The notes beneath the pieces were generated by a model, which worked only from the letters and a program-made list of their open reading frames with translations, ran no database searches and was not told the DNA's origin. From Tragulus kanchil (Eukaryota; Chordata; Mammalia; Artiodactyla; Tragulidae), in assembly GCA_022376925.1 (NCBI GenBank), contig JAIOJX010000005.1, forward strand, positions 92,229,001 to 92,293,000: DNA of 64,000 bases, in the 5' to 3' direction. This document shows positions 54,246 to 64,000 of the stretch, piece by piece. The position numbers and the translations under genes were made by a program. Every line of letters starts with the position of its first letter. Position 1 is the stretch's first letter.

Positions 54246-55768
54246 ATGATGGGGAAAAAGAAAAAATTAGGATTTTCTTGTACTACATATATATTCTACA
54301 GAGTATTTCATTGGACTTTTCATAGGGATTCCATTAAATCCATAGGTAGCTTTGAGTGATATGGACATTTTAACAATAGTCTTCCAATTCATGAACACAG
54401 GATACCTTTCCATTATTCTGTATGTATTTTCTTTAATTTCTTTCATCAGTGTCTTATAATTTTCATAATAGAGATCTTTTACCTCCTTAGTTAAATTTGT
54501 ACCTAAGTATTTTTTGGTTGTTTTTTTTTTTTTTTTTGGATGGTATTGTAAATGAGATCAATTTCTTTCCTTTGCAGTTATTTCATTGTTAATGTATAGA
54601 AACATTACTGATTTTTTTTGTTAATTTTATCTCCTGCAAATTTACTGAATTTTGATTTAATACACAGTAGTCCCAATATCACTTTCAATGGTTTCTGTTC
54701 TTACATTTAGGTCTTTAATCAGTTTTCAGTTTATCTTTGTGTATGGTGTCAGGGAATGTTCCACTTCATTTTTTTTGCGTGTAACTCTTATCCAGGACCA
54801 TATTACTTTTGAGAGAGCTTTCCCTTGTGGTTTAAATAGTAAAGAATCTGCCTGCAATGCAGCAGACCTGGGTTCAATCCCTGGGTCGAGAAGGTCCCCT
54901 CTAGAGAGGAATCACAACCCACTCCAGTATTTTTGCCTGGAAAATCCCATGAAGAGAGGAGCCTAGCAGGCTGCAGTCCATGGGGTCACACAGAGTGTGA
55001 CATGACTGAAGAAACTTGGCATGCATTATGCTTTTGATTACTCTATATTAAGACTATAGCTTAAAATCAAGAAGAGTGATGCCTCCTGCTTTGTTTCTTT
55101 TCAGGATTGCTTTGGCTATTCTAGTCTCTATAGTTCTACATAAAATTTAAGATTTTCTGGGCTTCCCTGGTGATCCAGTGGGTAAAAAGTCTTGCCTTAC
55201 AGTGCAAGGGGCACTGCTTCAATCTCTGACTCAGGAAGACCCCACGTGCCACAGAGTGGCTGGAATGATGTGTCCAATTATGAGCCACTGCAATGGGAAG
55301 CCCACACATACCAAAGAATAAAGATGGATGAAAATATATAAATAAAAGAGTCATGATGGGGAAAAAGAAAAAATTAGGATTTTCTTGTACTACATATATA
55401 TTCTACAGAGTATTTCATTGGACTTTTCATAGGGATTCCATTAAATCCATAGGTAGCTTTGAGTGATATGGACATTTTAACAATAGTCTTCCAATTCATG
55501 AACACAGGATACCTTTCCATTATTCTGTATGTATTTTCTTTAATTTCTTTCATCAGTGTCTTATAATTTTCATAATAGAGATCTTTTACCTCCTTAGTTA
55601 AATTTGTACCTAAGTATTTTTTGGTTGTTTTTTTTTTTTTTTGGATGGTATTGTAAATGAGATCAATTTCTTTCCTTTGCAGTTATTTCATTGTTAATGT
55701 ATAGAAACATTACTGATTTTTTTTGTTAATTTTATCTCCTGCAAATTTACTGAATTTTGATTTAATAC

Positions 55769-56106
55769 ACAGTAGTCCCAATATCACTTTCAATGGTTTC
55801 AATTAACCAAAGTCAACCATGGTCTTGAATATTAAATGGAAAATTCCAGAAATAAACAACTTGCAAAGTATGCACTGCTCTGAGAAATGTGATTAAGTCT
55901 TGTACCATCCCCTCCGTCCTACCTGAGACAGTATCCCGCCCTTTATCCAGTGTATCCATGCTGTAGGCACAATCCATGCATTAGTACCTAAATAGAAAAA
56001 AAGAACAACATAACTATGGTTAGGGTTCAGAACAATCTAAAGAATCATGTATTCACTAGGAGTCATGGAACTTGTCCCCTACATATAAAGGGAAGGGACT
56101 ACTATG
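55769..56106 (+). mobile_element. Tigger-like nonautonomous DNA transposon (about 338 bp)
   Basis: Terminal inverted repeats begin ACAGTAGTCCC... (55769) and end ...GGGACTACTATG (56106). The interior has AAATGGAAAATTCCAGAAATAAAC and TTATCCAGTGTATCCATGCTG, which are Tigger/MER-type blocks. Left end repeated at about 54664-54696 and right part at 57001-57196. Nested in L1M. Confidence 0.75.
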
Positions 56107-58080
56107 ACAGATTTTGGCGGCGTCTTGGGGATTTTTATATATAAATTATCATCTGCAAATAAAGATAATTTTATTTCTTCCTTGATAATTCTGATGCCTT
56201 ATATTTCTTTTTCTGGTCTGATTTCTTTGGCTTGAACTTCAGTACTGTATTGAATAGGAGTGGTGAGAGTGGTCACCCATGCCTTGTCTTAGAGGAAAAG
56301 CTTTCTGTTTTCCTTCATTAAGGATGATGTTAGCTATGAAATTTTTGTATATGGCCTGAATTATATTGATCTATGTTCCTTCTATACCTAATTTGTGTTT
56401 TTAATCATGAGTGGATACTGAATTTTGTCAAATGCTCTTTCTGCTCTGTTGAGATGATCATGATTCTTTTCCTTCACTGTATTAATCTCATGAAATATAC
56501 TGATTGACTTGCAAATGTTGAGACATCCTTTCATCCCAGGGATAAATCCTACTCTGTCATAGTAAATGATCCTTGTAATGTGCTGTTGAATTTTGTTTGC
56601 AAGTATTTTGTTGAGAATTTTGCACCTATATTTATTAGGAATATTGGCATATAGTTTTCTTTCCTGGATGTGTCATTTTATGCTTTTGGTATCATGATAA
56701 TGCTGGCCTTATAAGTGACTTTGGGAGTGTTCTTTCCTCTTTGGTTTTCGTGGAAGAGTTTGGAAAAGATTGGTACTAACTCTAATTCAACTGGTAAAAT
56801 TGACCAGTGAAACCATCTGGACCTTGGATTTTCATTGTTCAGAGATTTTTAGTTATTGAAGAAGTCTCTGACTAGTAATTCTATTCAGATTTTCTGTCTC
56901 TTCCTGACTTAGGCTTAGTAAGTTGTATGTTTCTAAGAACTGTTTCATTTGTTCTAGGTTGTCCAGTTTGTTGGCATGTAGTTGTTTGTACCCTCGGGCC
57001 CCTCCGTCCTACCTGAGACAGTATCCCGCCCTTTATCCAGTGTATCCATGCTGTAGGCACAATCCATGCATTAGTACCTAAATAGAAAAAAAGAACAACA
57101 TAACTATGGTTAGGGTTCAGAACAATCTAAAGAATCATGTATTCACTAGGAGTCATGGAACTTGTCCCCTACATATAAAGGGAAGGGACTACTATGACAG
57201 ATTTTGGCGGCGTCTTGGGGATTTTTATATATAAATTATCATCTGCAAATAAAGATAATTTTATTTCTTCCTTGATAATTCTGATGCCTTATATTTCTTT
57301 TTCTGGTCTGATTTCTTTGGCTTGAACTTCAGTACTGTATTGAATAGGAGTGGTGAGAGTGGTCACCCATGCCTTGTCTTAGAGGAAAAGCTTTCTGTTT
57401 TCCTTCATTAAGGATGATGTTAGCTATGAAATTTTTGTATATGGCCTGAATTATATTGATCTATGTTCCTTCTATACCTAATTTGTGTTTTTAATCATGA
57501 GTGGATACTGAATTTTGTCAAATGCTCTTTCTGCTCTGTTGAGATGATCATGATTCTTTTCCTTCACTGTATTAATCTCATGAAATATACTGATTGACTT
57601 GCAAATGTTGAGACATCCTTTCATCCCAGGGATAAATCCTACTCTGTCATAGTAAATGATCCTTGTAATGTGCTGTTGAATTTTGTTTGCAAGTATTTTG
57701 TTGAGAATTTTGCACCTATATTTATTAGGAATATTGGCATATAGTTTTCTTTCCTGGATGTGTCATTTTATGCTTTTGGTATCATGATAATGCTGGCCTT
57801 ATAAGTGACTTTGGGAGTGTTCTTTCCTCTTTGGTTTTCGTGGAAGAGTTTGGAAAAGATTGGTACTAACTCTAATTCAACTGGTAAAATTGACCAGTGA
57901 AACCATCTGGACCTTGGATTTTCATTGTTCAGAGATTTTTAGTTATTGAAGAAGTCTCTGACTAGTAATTCTATTCAGATTTTCTGTCTCTTCCTGACTT
58001 AGGCTTAGTAAGTTGTATGTTTCTAAGAACTGTTTCATTTGTTCTAGGTTGTCCAGTTTGTTGGCATGTAGTTGTTTGTA
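55909..58080 (+). repeat. Local tandem duplication 16: 55909-56990 and 56999-58080
   Basis: Offset 1090, apparently identical over 1082 bases. The 8-base spacer 56991-56998 is not part of either flank. Confidence 0.95.
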
Positions 58081-58394
58081 ATAGCTTCTTATGGTCCTTT
58101 GTATTTCTGTGGTATCTGTTATAATGTCTCCTTTTATATTTATAATTTTGTTGATTTAGATCTTCTCTTTTATTTCCTTGGCTAGTGTGGCTAAAGATTG
58201 GCCAATTTTGTTTATATTTTCGAAGAACCAGCTCTTAATTTTAATAATGTTTTCCTTTTCTGTATTTCATCTATTTTTGCTGTAATCTTTATTATTTATT
58301 TCCTTGCCAAATTTGGGCTCAATATGTCCTTTCTCTAGTTGATTAAGTAGAGTTAAGGTGTTTATTTGGAATCATTTTTGCTTCTTTTACATAT
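56107..58394 (-). mobile_element. Old L1M RT region, minus strand
   Basis: GTGGTGAGAGTGGTCACCCATG, TCTGTTGAGATGATCATGATT, ATCCCAGGGATAAATCCTAC and CTGTCATAGTAAATGATCC are minus-strand L1 ORF2 RT landmarks. Part is duplicated (57197-58080). Confidence 0.8.
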
Positions 58395-58817
58395 TTCCTT
58401 ATAAAAATTTATTTTAGCAGAGTATAGTTTATTTATAATGTGTTAGTTTCAGGTATAGAGCAAAGTGATTCAGTTATACATATATTCATTTTCAGATTTT
58501 CTACCATAATTGCCATTACAGGATATTGAGTGGAATTCCCTGTGCTACACAGTAGATCCTTGTTGGTTATGTTTTATATGTGGTAGTGTATGTATGTTAC
58601 TCCTCAACTTCTACTTTATCCACCCCCTCCAACATTTCCCCTTTGGTAATCATAAGTTTTTGAAATATGTGGATCTGTTCCTTTTTTGTAAATAAGTTTG
58701 TTTGTATCATTTTTAAAATTAGATTCCACCTATGAGAGATATATTTGTTTTTCTCCAACTTACTTCACAAAGTATGATAATTTCTAGATGATATAAACGA
58801 ACTTATTTACAAACAGA
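58395..58817 (-). mobile_element. L1 3' end with a short inverted segment
   Basis: 58395-58786 is a minus-strand L1 3' end (TAGCAGAGTATAGTTTATT, GGAATTCCCTGTGCTACAC). 58787-58817 is plus-sense L1 (TATAAACGAACTTATTTAC) and is complementary to 58686-58704 (18 of 19). This looks like a small twin-priming inversion with overlap. Confidence 0.6.
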
Positions 58818-59960
58818 AGTTCATTGATGAGCTCTAGTAGTTTTCTGGTGACATCTTTAGGATTTTCTATGTGTCATCTGCAAATGATGACAGTTTTAGT
58901 TCTTTTCAAATTTAGATTTCTTTTATTTCTTTTTCTTAGATTGCTGTGCCTGGGACTTTCAAAACTATGAATAAAAGTGGAGACAGTAAATATCCTTGTC
59001 TTGTTCCTGACCTTAGTAGGAATGCTTTCAGCTTTTCACTATTGAGAATGATGTTGACAATGGGTTTGTCATTTATAGCCTTTATTATGTTGTGGTATGT
59101 CCCCTCTATGCCCATTTCTGGAGAATCTGTTTTATCATAAATGAGTATTGAATTTTATGAAAAGTTTTTTCTGCATCTATGGAGATGATCACGTGGTTTT
59201 TATTCTTCAGTTTGCTAATGTGTTGTATCACATTGATTGATTTGCAAATACTGAGGAGTCCTGGCATCCCTGGGATAAATCCCACTTAATCATTATATAT
59301 GCTCCTTTTAATGAATTATTTGATTTGGTTTGTTGGGTACACATATATTTATAACTGTTACATCTTCTTGGATTGATCCCTTGATTATTACAGAATGCTT
59401 TTGTCTTTTTTTTTCTTCTTTGTCTCTTGTAACAGTGTTTTAAATTCTACTTTGTCTGATATGAATATTGCCATTCCAGCTTTCTTTGAATTTCCATCTG
59501 TGTGGAATACCTTTTTCCATCTCCTCACTTTCATTCTGTATGTGTCCCTAGATATGTAGTGGGTTTTATAGACAGCGTATATATGGGTCTTATTTTTTTA
59601 TCCATCAGCCAATCCATGTCTTTTAGTTGAAGCATTTAATCCACTTAGATTTTTAGGATAATTATTGACACGAATATTCTTATTGCTGTTGTATTGCTGC
59701 TTTGGATTTATTTCTAGGACTTTTTTGTTCCATTCCACTTTTGTTCTCTTACAATGTTATGATTATCATTAATGTTGTGTTTATATTGCTTTATATTTTT
59801 GTGTATGGATCTATTATAGATTTTTGGTTTGTTGTTACCATGAGTCTTTGATATAGCAGTGTATATACGCACATAAGATTGTTTTAAGTTGCTGATCTAG
59901 TAATTTGCAGTGCATTTGTAATATTCTGCATTTGTACTTTCCTCTCTGCATGATTGCTAG
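58818..59960 (-). mobile_element. L1 RT to endonuclease region, minus strand, internally deleted
   Basis: RT landmarks CTCTAGTAGTTTTCTGGTG, ATCCTTGTCTTGTTCCTGACC and CTGGCATCCCTGGGATAAAT are followed near 59335 directly by endonuclease-region blocks (CTTCTTGGATTGATCCCTTG, GAATATTGCCATTCCAGC). Several hundred bases between are missing. Confidence 0.7.
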
Positions 59961-60170
59961 TTTTGATATCATATTTCTGTGGAAATGATTTCCTACCTTT
60001 ATTTTGTTTTCTTTTACTGGTGAGCCTTCCCATTTGTTATTTTCTTATTTCTAGTTGTGAGCTTTTCTGCCTAGAGAAGTTCCTTTAGGATTCATTGTAA
60101 AGCTGGTTTGCTGGTATACTTTTAGCTTTTGCTTGCCTGTAAAGCTTTTAATTTCTCTATCAAATCTGAA

Positions 60171-62323
60171 TGAGGGCCTGGCTGGGTAAAATATTTCGGT
60201 TATATATTTTCCCTTTTTATCACTTTAAGTATATTATATAACTCCCTTCTGTCCTGCAGGGTTTCTACTTAAAAATCAGCCAGTATCCTTATAGTGATTT
60301 CCTATTATGTTATTTGTTGCCTTTTCCCTTCTTTCTTTTAATAGTCTTTCTTTGTCTTTAATTTGTGTCAGTTTGATTAATATGTGTCTCAGTGTACTCC
60401 TCCTTGTGTTCACCCTACATAGGATCTTCTATCCTTTCTGGACTTGAGTGAGTGCTATCTTTCACATATTAGGGAAGCTTTTGACTATATCTTCAAATAT
60501 TTTCTCGGGCCCTTTTTCTTTCTCCTCTCTTTCTGGCACTCCTATAATGCAAATGTTGGTTCATTTAATATTTTCCCAGAGGCCTCTGAGACTGTTTTGA
60601 CTGTCCTCATTTCTTTTCATTCTGTCCTACAACAGTGATTTCCACCATGTTGTATTTCAGCTCACTTATCCATTCTTCTGCCTCATTTAGTCTGCTATTG
60701 ATAAACACATTTTTTATTTAAGCTTTGTGTTATTCAGCTCTGTTGGTTTTTTCTTTCTTTCTTCTGGGCTTCCCTGGTGGCTCAGACTGTAAAGAATCTG
60801 CCTGCAATTATGGAGACCTGGGTTTGTTCCCTGAGTTGGGAAGATTCCCTGGAGAAGGGAATGACTACCTACTTCAGTATTCTTGCCTGGAGAATAACAT
60901 GGACAGAGGAGCCTGACAGGCTACAGTTGATGGGTTACAAAGAGTCAGACATGACTGAGAGAATATTCTAGGTTTTCATTAAACATTTCTTGTATCTTCT
61001 CAGTCTGTGCCTCCAATTCTTTTTCCGAGATCTTGGATAGTTTTTACTGTCATTACTCTAAATTCTTTTTCAAGTAGATTGCCTATTTCTATTTATTCAT
61101 TAGTTGTTATTGAGGGTTTTATTCATTTCTTTTTGAATGAAAAATTTTCTGTCATCTCATTTTTCTTACTCTGTGATCTCCTTTCTACAGGCTGTAGGAT
61201 TGTAGCTCCTCTTGCTTCTGGTGTCTGCCCCATGGTGATTTCGGTTATATTTTCCTTTTATCAAACTTTAAGTGAGGGCCTGGCTGGGTAAAATATTTCG
61301 GTTATATATTTTCTTTTATTTTTTTCCCTTCTGTCCTGCAGGGTTTCTACTTAAAAATCAGCCAGTATCCTTATAGTGATTTCCTATTATGTTATTTGTT
61401 GCCTTTTCCCTTCTTTCTTTTAATAGTCTTTCTTTGTCTTTAATTTGTGTCAGTTTGATTAATATGTGTCTCAGTGTACTCCTCCTTGTGTTCACCCTAC
61501 ATAGGATCTTCTATCCTTTCTGGACTTGAGTGAGTGCTATCTTTCACATATTAGGGAAGCTTTTGACTATATCTTCAAATATTTTCTCGGGCCCTTTTTC
61601 TTTCTCCTCTCTTTCTGGCACTCCTATAATGCAAATGTTGGTTCATTTAATATTTTCCCAGAGGCCTCTGAGACTGTTTTGACTGTCCTCATTTCTTTTC
61701 ATTCTGTCCTACAACAGTGATTTCCACCATGTTGTATTTCAGCTCACTTATCCATTCTTCTGCCTCATTTAGTCTGCTATTGATAAACACATTTTTTATT
61801 TAAGCTTTGTGTTATTCAGCTCTGTTGGTTTTTTCTTTCTTTCTTCTGGGCTTCCCTGGTGGCTCAGACTGTAAAGAATCTGCCTGCAATTATGGAGACC
61901 TGGGTTTGTTCCCTGAGTTGGGAAGATTCCCTGGAGAAGGGAATGACTACCTACTTCAGTATTCTTGCCTGGAGAATAACATGGACAGAGGAGCCTGACA
62001 GGCTACAGTTGATGGGTTACAAAGAGTCAGACATGACTGAGAGAATATTCTAGGTTTTCATTAAACATTTCTTGTATCTTCTCAGTCTGTGCCTCCAATT
62101 CTTTTTCCGAGATCTTGGATAGTTTTTACTGTCATTACTCTAAATTCTTTTTCAAGTAGATTGCCTATTTCTATTTCACTTAGTTGTTATTGAGGGTTTT
62201 TATTCATGTTCATTCTTCTGAATGAAAAATTTTCTGTCATCTCATTTTTCTTACTCTGTGATCTCCTTTCTACAGGCTGTAGGATTGTAGCTCCTCTTGC
62301 TTCTGGTGTCTGCCCCATGGTGG
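60171..62323 (+). repeat. Local tandem duplication 17: 60171-61237 and 61273-62323
   Basis: Offset 1102, falling to 1082 because copy 2 lost about 20 bases near its start (61315-61330). The spacer 61238-61272 looks like a degraded repeat of 60193-60228 (TTTCGGTTATAT...CTTTAAG). Small differences also cluster at 62175-62220. Confidence 0.95.
60768..60968 (+). mobile_element. Bov-tA SINE
   Basis: GGGCTTCCCTGGTGGCTCAG, GAGACCTGGGTTTGTTCCC, CCTGGAGAAGGGAATGACTA and GACATGACTGAGAGAATAT show a complete Bov-tA. Copy at 61850-62050. Confidence 0.95.
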
Positions 62324-62827
62324 GTGAGGTGGGTACTGGGCTTGTGCTGGCTTTCTGGTGGGATGGACAGGTGCCTGCCCCCTGGTTGACGGAGCTGGCT
62401 CCTGTCCCTCCAGTGGGCAAGGCTATGTCAAAGTGTGTGTTTAGAGGTGGCTATGAACTCAGAATGGTTTTAGTCACTCTGTCTGCTGGTGGGTGGAACT
62501 GTGTTGCTGTCCTGCTGGCTATTTGGCCAGAAGTGTTCCTGCACTGGAGTCTTCAAGATGCTGGGTATGGGATTTGATTATGCTGCAGAAGAGCCGCTCC
62601 TACTGTCTCATCATAGTTTCTTCTTTGTCTTTGAAGCAGGTGAAAGTCTTTTTTGTCAGTGGTTATTCAGCAGTTAATTGTGATTTTGATGTTTTCATGA
62701 GAGGAGGTGAGCTCAAGTCCTTCTGTTACACCATTTTGTCCAGAATTGAGAAGCTGCTTTTAGTTTGGATATTTGCTCCAAATTTCTCAGCATATGCATA
62801 CCCCTTCATATGGGATACATAGGTGTG

Positions 62828-63130
62828 GTGGCCCTTGCATGCTCTCAGGATGTTGGGGCCAGCGCTTAGAACCTGTTCATAGCAGTAGCTGTGGCCTGTG
62901 CATTCCCTAGACAGTGGGAGCTGAGCTTGGCGTCTGCTTGTGAGTCTTCTAGGGGCATCTGTGGCCTGAGTAGCCCCAGGACAGCAGGAGAGGGCTTGCT
63001 GCATGCTCACAGATCTCATAGGGTTGACTGTGGCCCACACACTCCTGGGACAGTGGGGGGCAGCACTTGGCACCTGCTTATAGGTCTCATAATGGTGGTA
63101 GCAGCCTGTGCCCACCTGTGGAGCCCACAG
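62828..63130. repeat. Degenerate tandem repeat, about 70 bp, 4 or 5 units
   Basis: Units starting GTGGCC/GCAGCC occur at 62828, 62891, 62961, 63030 and 63101 (spacing 63, 70, 69, 71). Each carries a CAGTGGG/CAGCAGG-type block and a CTTGGC/CTTGCT block. It follows the L1M 5' UTR, so it may be L1 5' UTR monomers. The open frame across it (62726-63244, minus) shows no domain. Confidence 0.8.
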
Positions 63131-63235
63131 TGGCGGCAGTGATGCATGCCCACCCCTGGAGCTCCTATTGCCTGATATCCTATTGCCTGAGAGCACACAC
63201 AGAGGAAATGATCTTATGGTGATCCCATCCCCCTC

Positions 63236-63420
63236 TTCATACACCTCCTAGATAGAATGTTAGGTCAATTTCACCTATAATGTTATGAAAATTTGCTGTT
63301 TCCTTATCTATCCATTGTTGAGAGTCAGATATTAAAATTGCCAACTATCATTGCGTTGCTTTTTATTTCTCCTTTCAAATTTTTATTGCTTGCTTTGTGT
63401 ATTTATGTGCTGGTGGATAA
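63236..63420 (-). mobile_element. Old L1M endonuclease-region fragment
   Basis: TCTATCCATTGTTGAGAGTC, ATTAAAATTGCCAACTATC and GCTTGCTTTGTGTATTTATG match the minus-strand L1M ORF2 endonuclease region. Confidence 0.6.
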
Positions 63421-63969
63421 TTTATGGGGCAGAGAGTGAGGGGTCAGGCTACAAATACTGTGGAGAAACCAGACCAACCTGTTCTGCAAAGATCTGGACC
63501 ACAACTTACCTGACCCTCACTGAAACCTAAGACATAAGCAGCCTCCCAGCCTCCACACCCAACCCCCACCAGTACAGACTAGGGAAATCTAGGGCAACAT
63601 CTAGAGCAAACTGGTAGAAGGTTCACACGCAGATGAGAAGATAAAAACCAGGACAGTATTTTCTTTTTTTTTTTTTAGTTTTATTTTATTTTAGTTCTTT
63701 TTTTTTAATTTTTAATTTTTTTGCCACTGCTTCCTCTCTCTATGCTCTAACTGTAAAATCTTTTTATACCTACTACTATCCTCTATATAAACATTTCCTA
63801 TCTTCCTGTCTCTACTGTTCTCTTCCAGTTGTACTAAACTCTACTACACACTAATCTTTGTTACCTAATCCTGCAGAATACTTGCAACACGAATCTATTC
63901 CTTCTCATTACCCATACACTCTCCTCCTTCTCACCCCCAACACATGTCTTAGATAAAAACTGCTTTCAT
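63421..63969. other. Unassigned, pyrimidine-rich DNA
   Basis: Includes T-rich tracts at 63660-63722, then a CT-rich stretch. It may be L1 5' UTR, but I cannot support that from sequence. Confidence 0.35.
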
Positions 63970-64000
63970 TGGGCTTCCCTGGTGGTCCAGTGGGTAAGGA
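63970..64000 (+). mobile_element. tRNA-headed SINE, cut by window end
   Basis: GGGCTTCCCTGGTGGTCCAG followed by TGGGTAAGGA is the exact head of the long-body SINE. The rest lies outside. Confidence 0.85.

Larger units (their letters stand above)
53695..54662 (-). mobile_element. Old L1M ORF2 segment, continuation
   Basis: L1M resumes after the nested L1: TTGATTACTCTATATTAAG, GGATTGCTTTGGCTATTCTAG, GGATTCCATTAAATCCATAGG and TTTACCTCCTTAGTTAAATTTG. Interrupted by Bov-tA and by the SINE at 54050. Confidence 0.75.
53579..55800 (+). repeat. Local tandem duplication 15: 53579-54696 and 54688-55800
   Basis: Offset 1109 reduced to 1104 by an AA loss and a shorter T run (17 against 14) in copy 2. 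The join is on shared ATGGTTTC, so there is no spacer. Confidence 0.95.
59961..62760 (-). mobile_element. Old L1M 5' region and 5' UTR, minus strand
   Basis: AAGCTGGTTTGCTGGTATAC, GGGCCTGGCTGGGTAAAATA, TGTGTCTCAGTGTACTCC and TATATCTTCAAATATTTTC are L1M 5' region landmarks. The segment ends TTCTGTTACACCATTTTGTC, typical of an L1M 5' end. Contains Bov-tA and duplication 17. Confidence 0.75.

Noticed and set aside
1601..62323. CRISPR-like or satellite array interpretation of the repeated blocks
   Set aside because: Each block occurs in a pair (or short chain), about 1.1 kb long, with unrelated content; there are no short regular repeats and spacers.
62726..63244. 172-aa open frame on the minus strand
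   Set aside because: It spans the 70-bp tandem repeat, has no recognised domain, and repetitive GC-rich DNA often stays open by chance.

Overview
This window is nuclear DNA from a mammal, almost certainly a ruminant artiodactyl. The evidence is the combination of BovB (RTE) LINEs, Bov-tA and Bov-A SINEs, cetartiodactyl CHR-type SINEs and artiodactyl L1s. It also holds older mammalian repeats: MIR, MER20, MER5-like, Tigger-like, a MaLR-like LTR and L1M. Genus cannot be fixed by eye. I find no convincing host protein-coding gene, no RNA gene and no prokaryotic-type system. Almost every open frame is a decayed BovB or L1 fragment, or the antisense of one.

The most striking structure is not a gene. 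Seventeen times, a segment of about 1.0-1.2 kb is followed at once by a second, nearly identical copy in the same orientation. The copies abut or are separated by 0-73 bases of ragged sequence. The units fall indifferently on unique DNA, LINEs and SINEs, share no boundary motif, and include three staggered chains in which a stretch occurs three times. Most visible mismatches are homopolymer or single-base indels close to the joins. Together they account for about 18.8 kb, so the underlying locus is probably near 45 kb. The simplest reading is an assembly or gap-filling error, with a real regional duplication process as the alternative to exclude.

Layout: 0.3-0.6 kb, MaLR-like LTR. 1.35-8.7 kb, a BovB split by a SINE and by a 5'-inverted (twin-primed) L1. 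8.8-14.5 kb, Bov-tA, an old minus-strand L1, a CHR-2-like SINE, then a plus-strand old L1 containing a tiny twin-primed L1. 14.5-19 kb, minus-strand L1 with three SINEs. 21.06-24.03 kb, the most complete BovB, coding-dead. 24-28 kb, mostly non-repetitive DNA with a Bov-A piece, a hairpin, a solo LTR and a MIR. 28.3-31.6 kb, a plus-strand L1 with a SINE. 31.8-33.4 kb, a minus-strand L1 with a SINE. 34.8-36.2 kb, two MIRs and an L1M 3' end. 36.2-39.6 kb, mostly unique DNA with a possible exon. 39.6-44.3 kb, L1, CHR-2 SINEs, MER5-like, a TA microsatellite and MER20. 44.3-46.1 kb, mostly unique. 46.4-58.4 kb, an old minus-strand L1M broken by BovB, L1, two SINEs and a Tigger-like element. 58.4-62.8 kb, further minus-strand L1 sequence reaching a 5' UTR. 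62.83-63.13 kb, a 70-bp tandem repeat. The window ends inside a SINE.

The elements act as independent genomic parasites rather than as a pathway. Their nesting gives a relative chronology: MIR, L1M and DNA transposons first, then CHR SINEs, BovB and Bov-A/Bov-tA, and the artiodactyl L1s with the tRNA-headed long-body SINE among the later arrivals.
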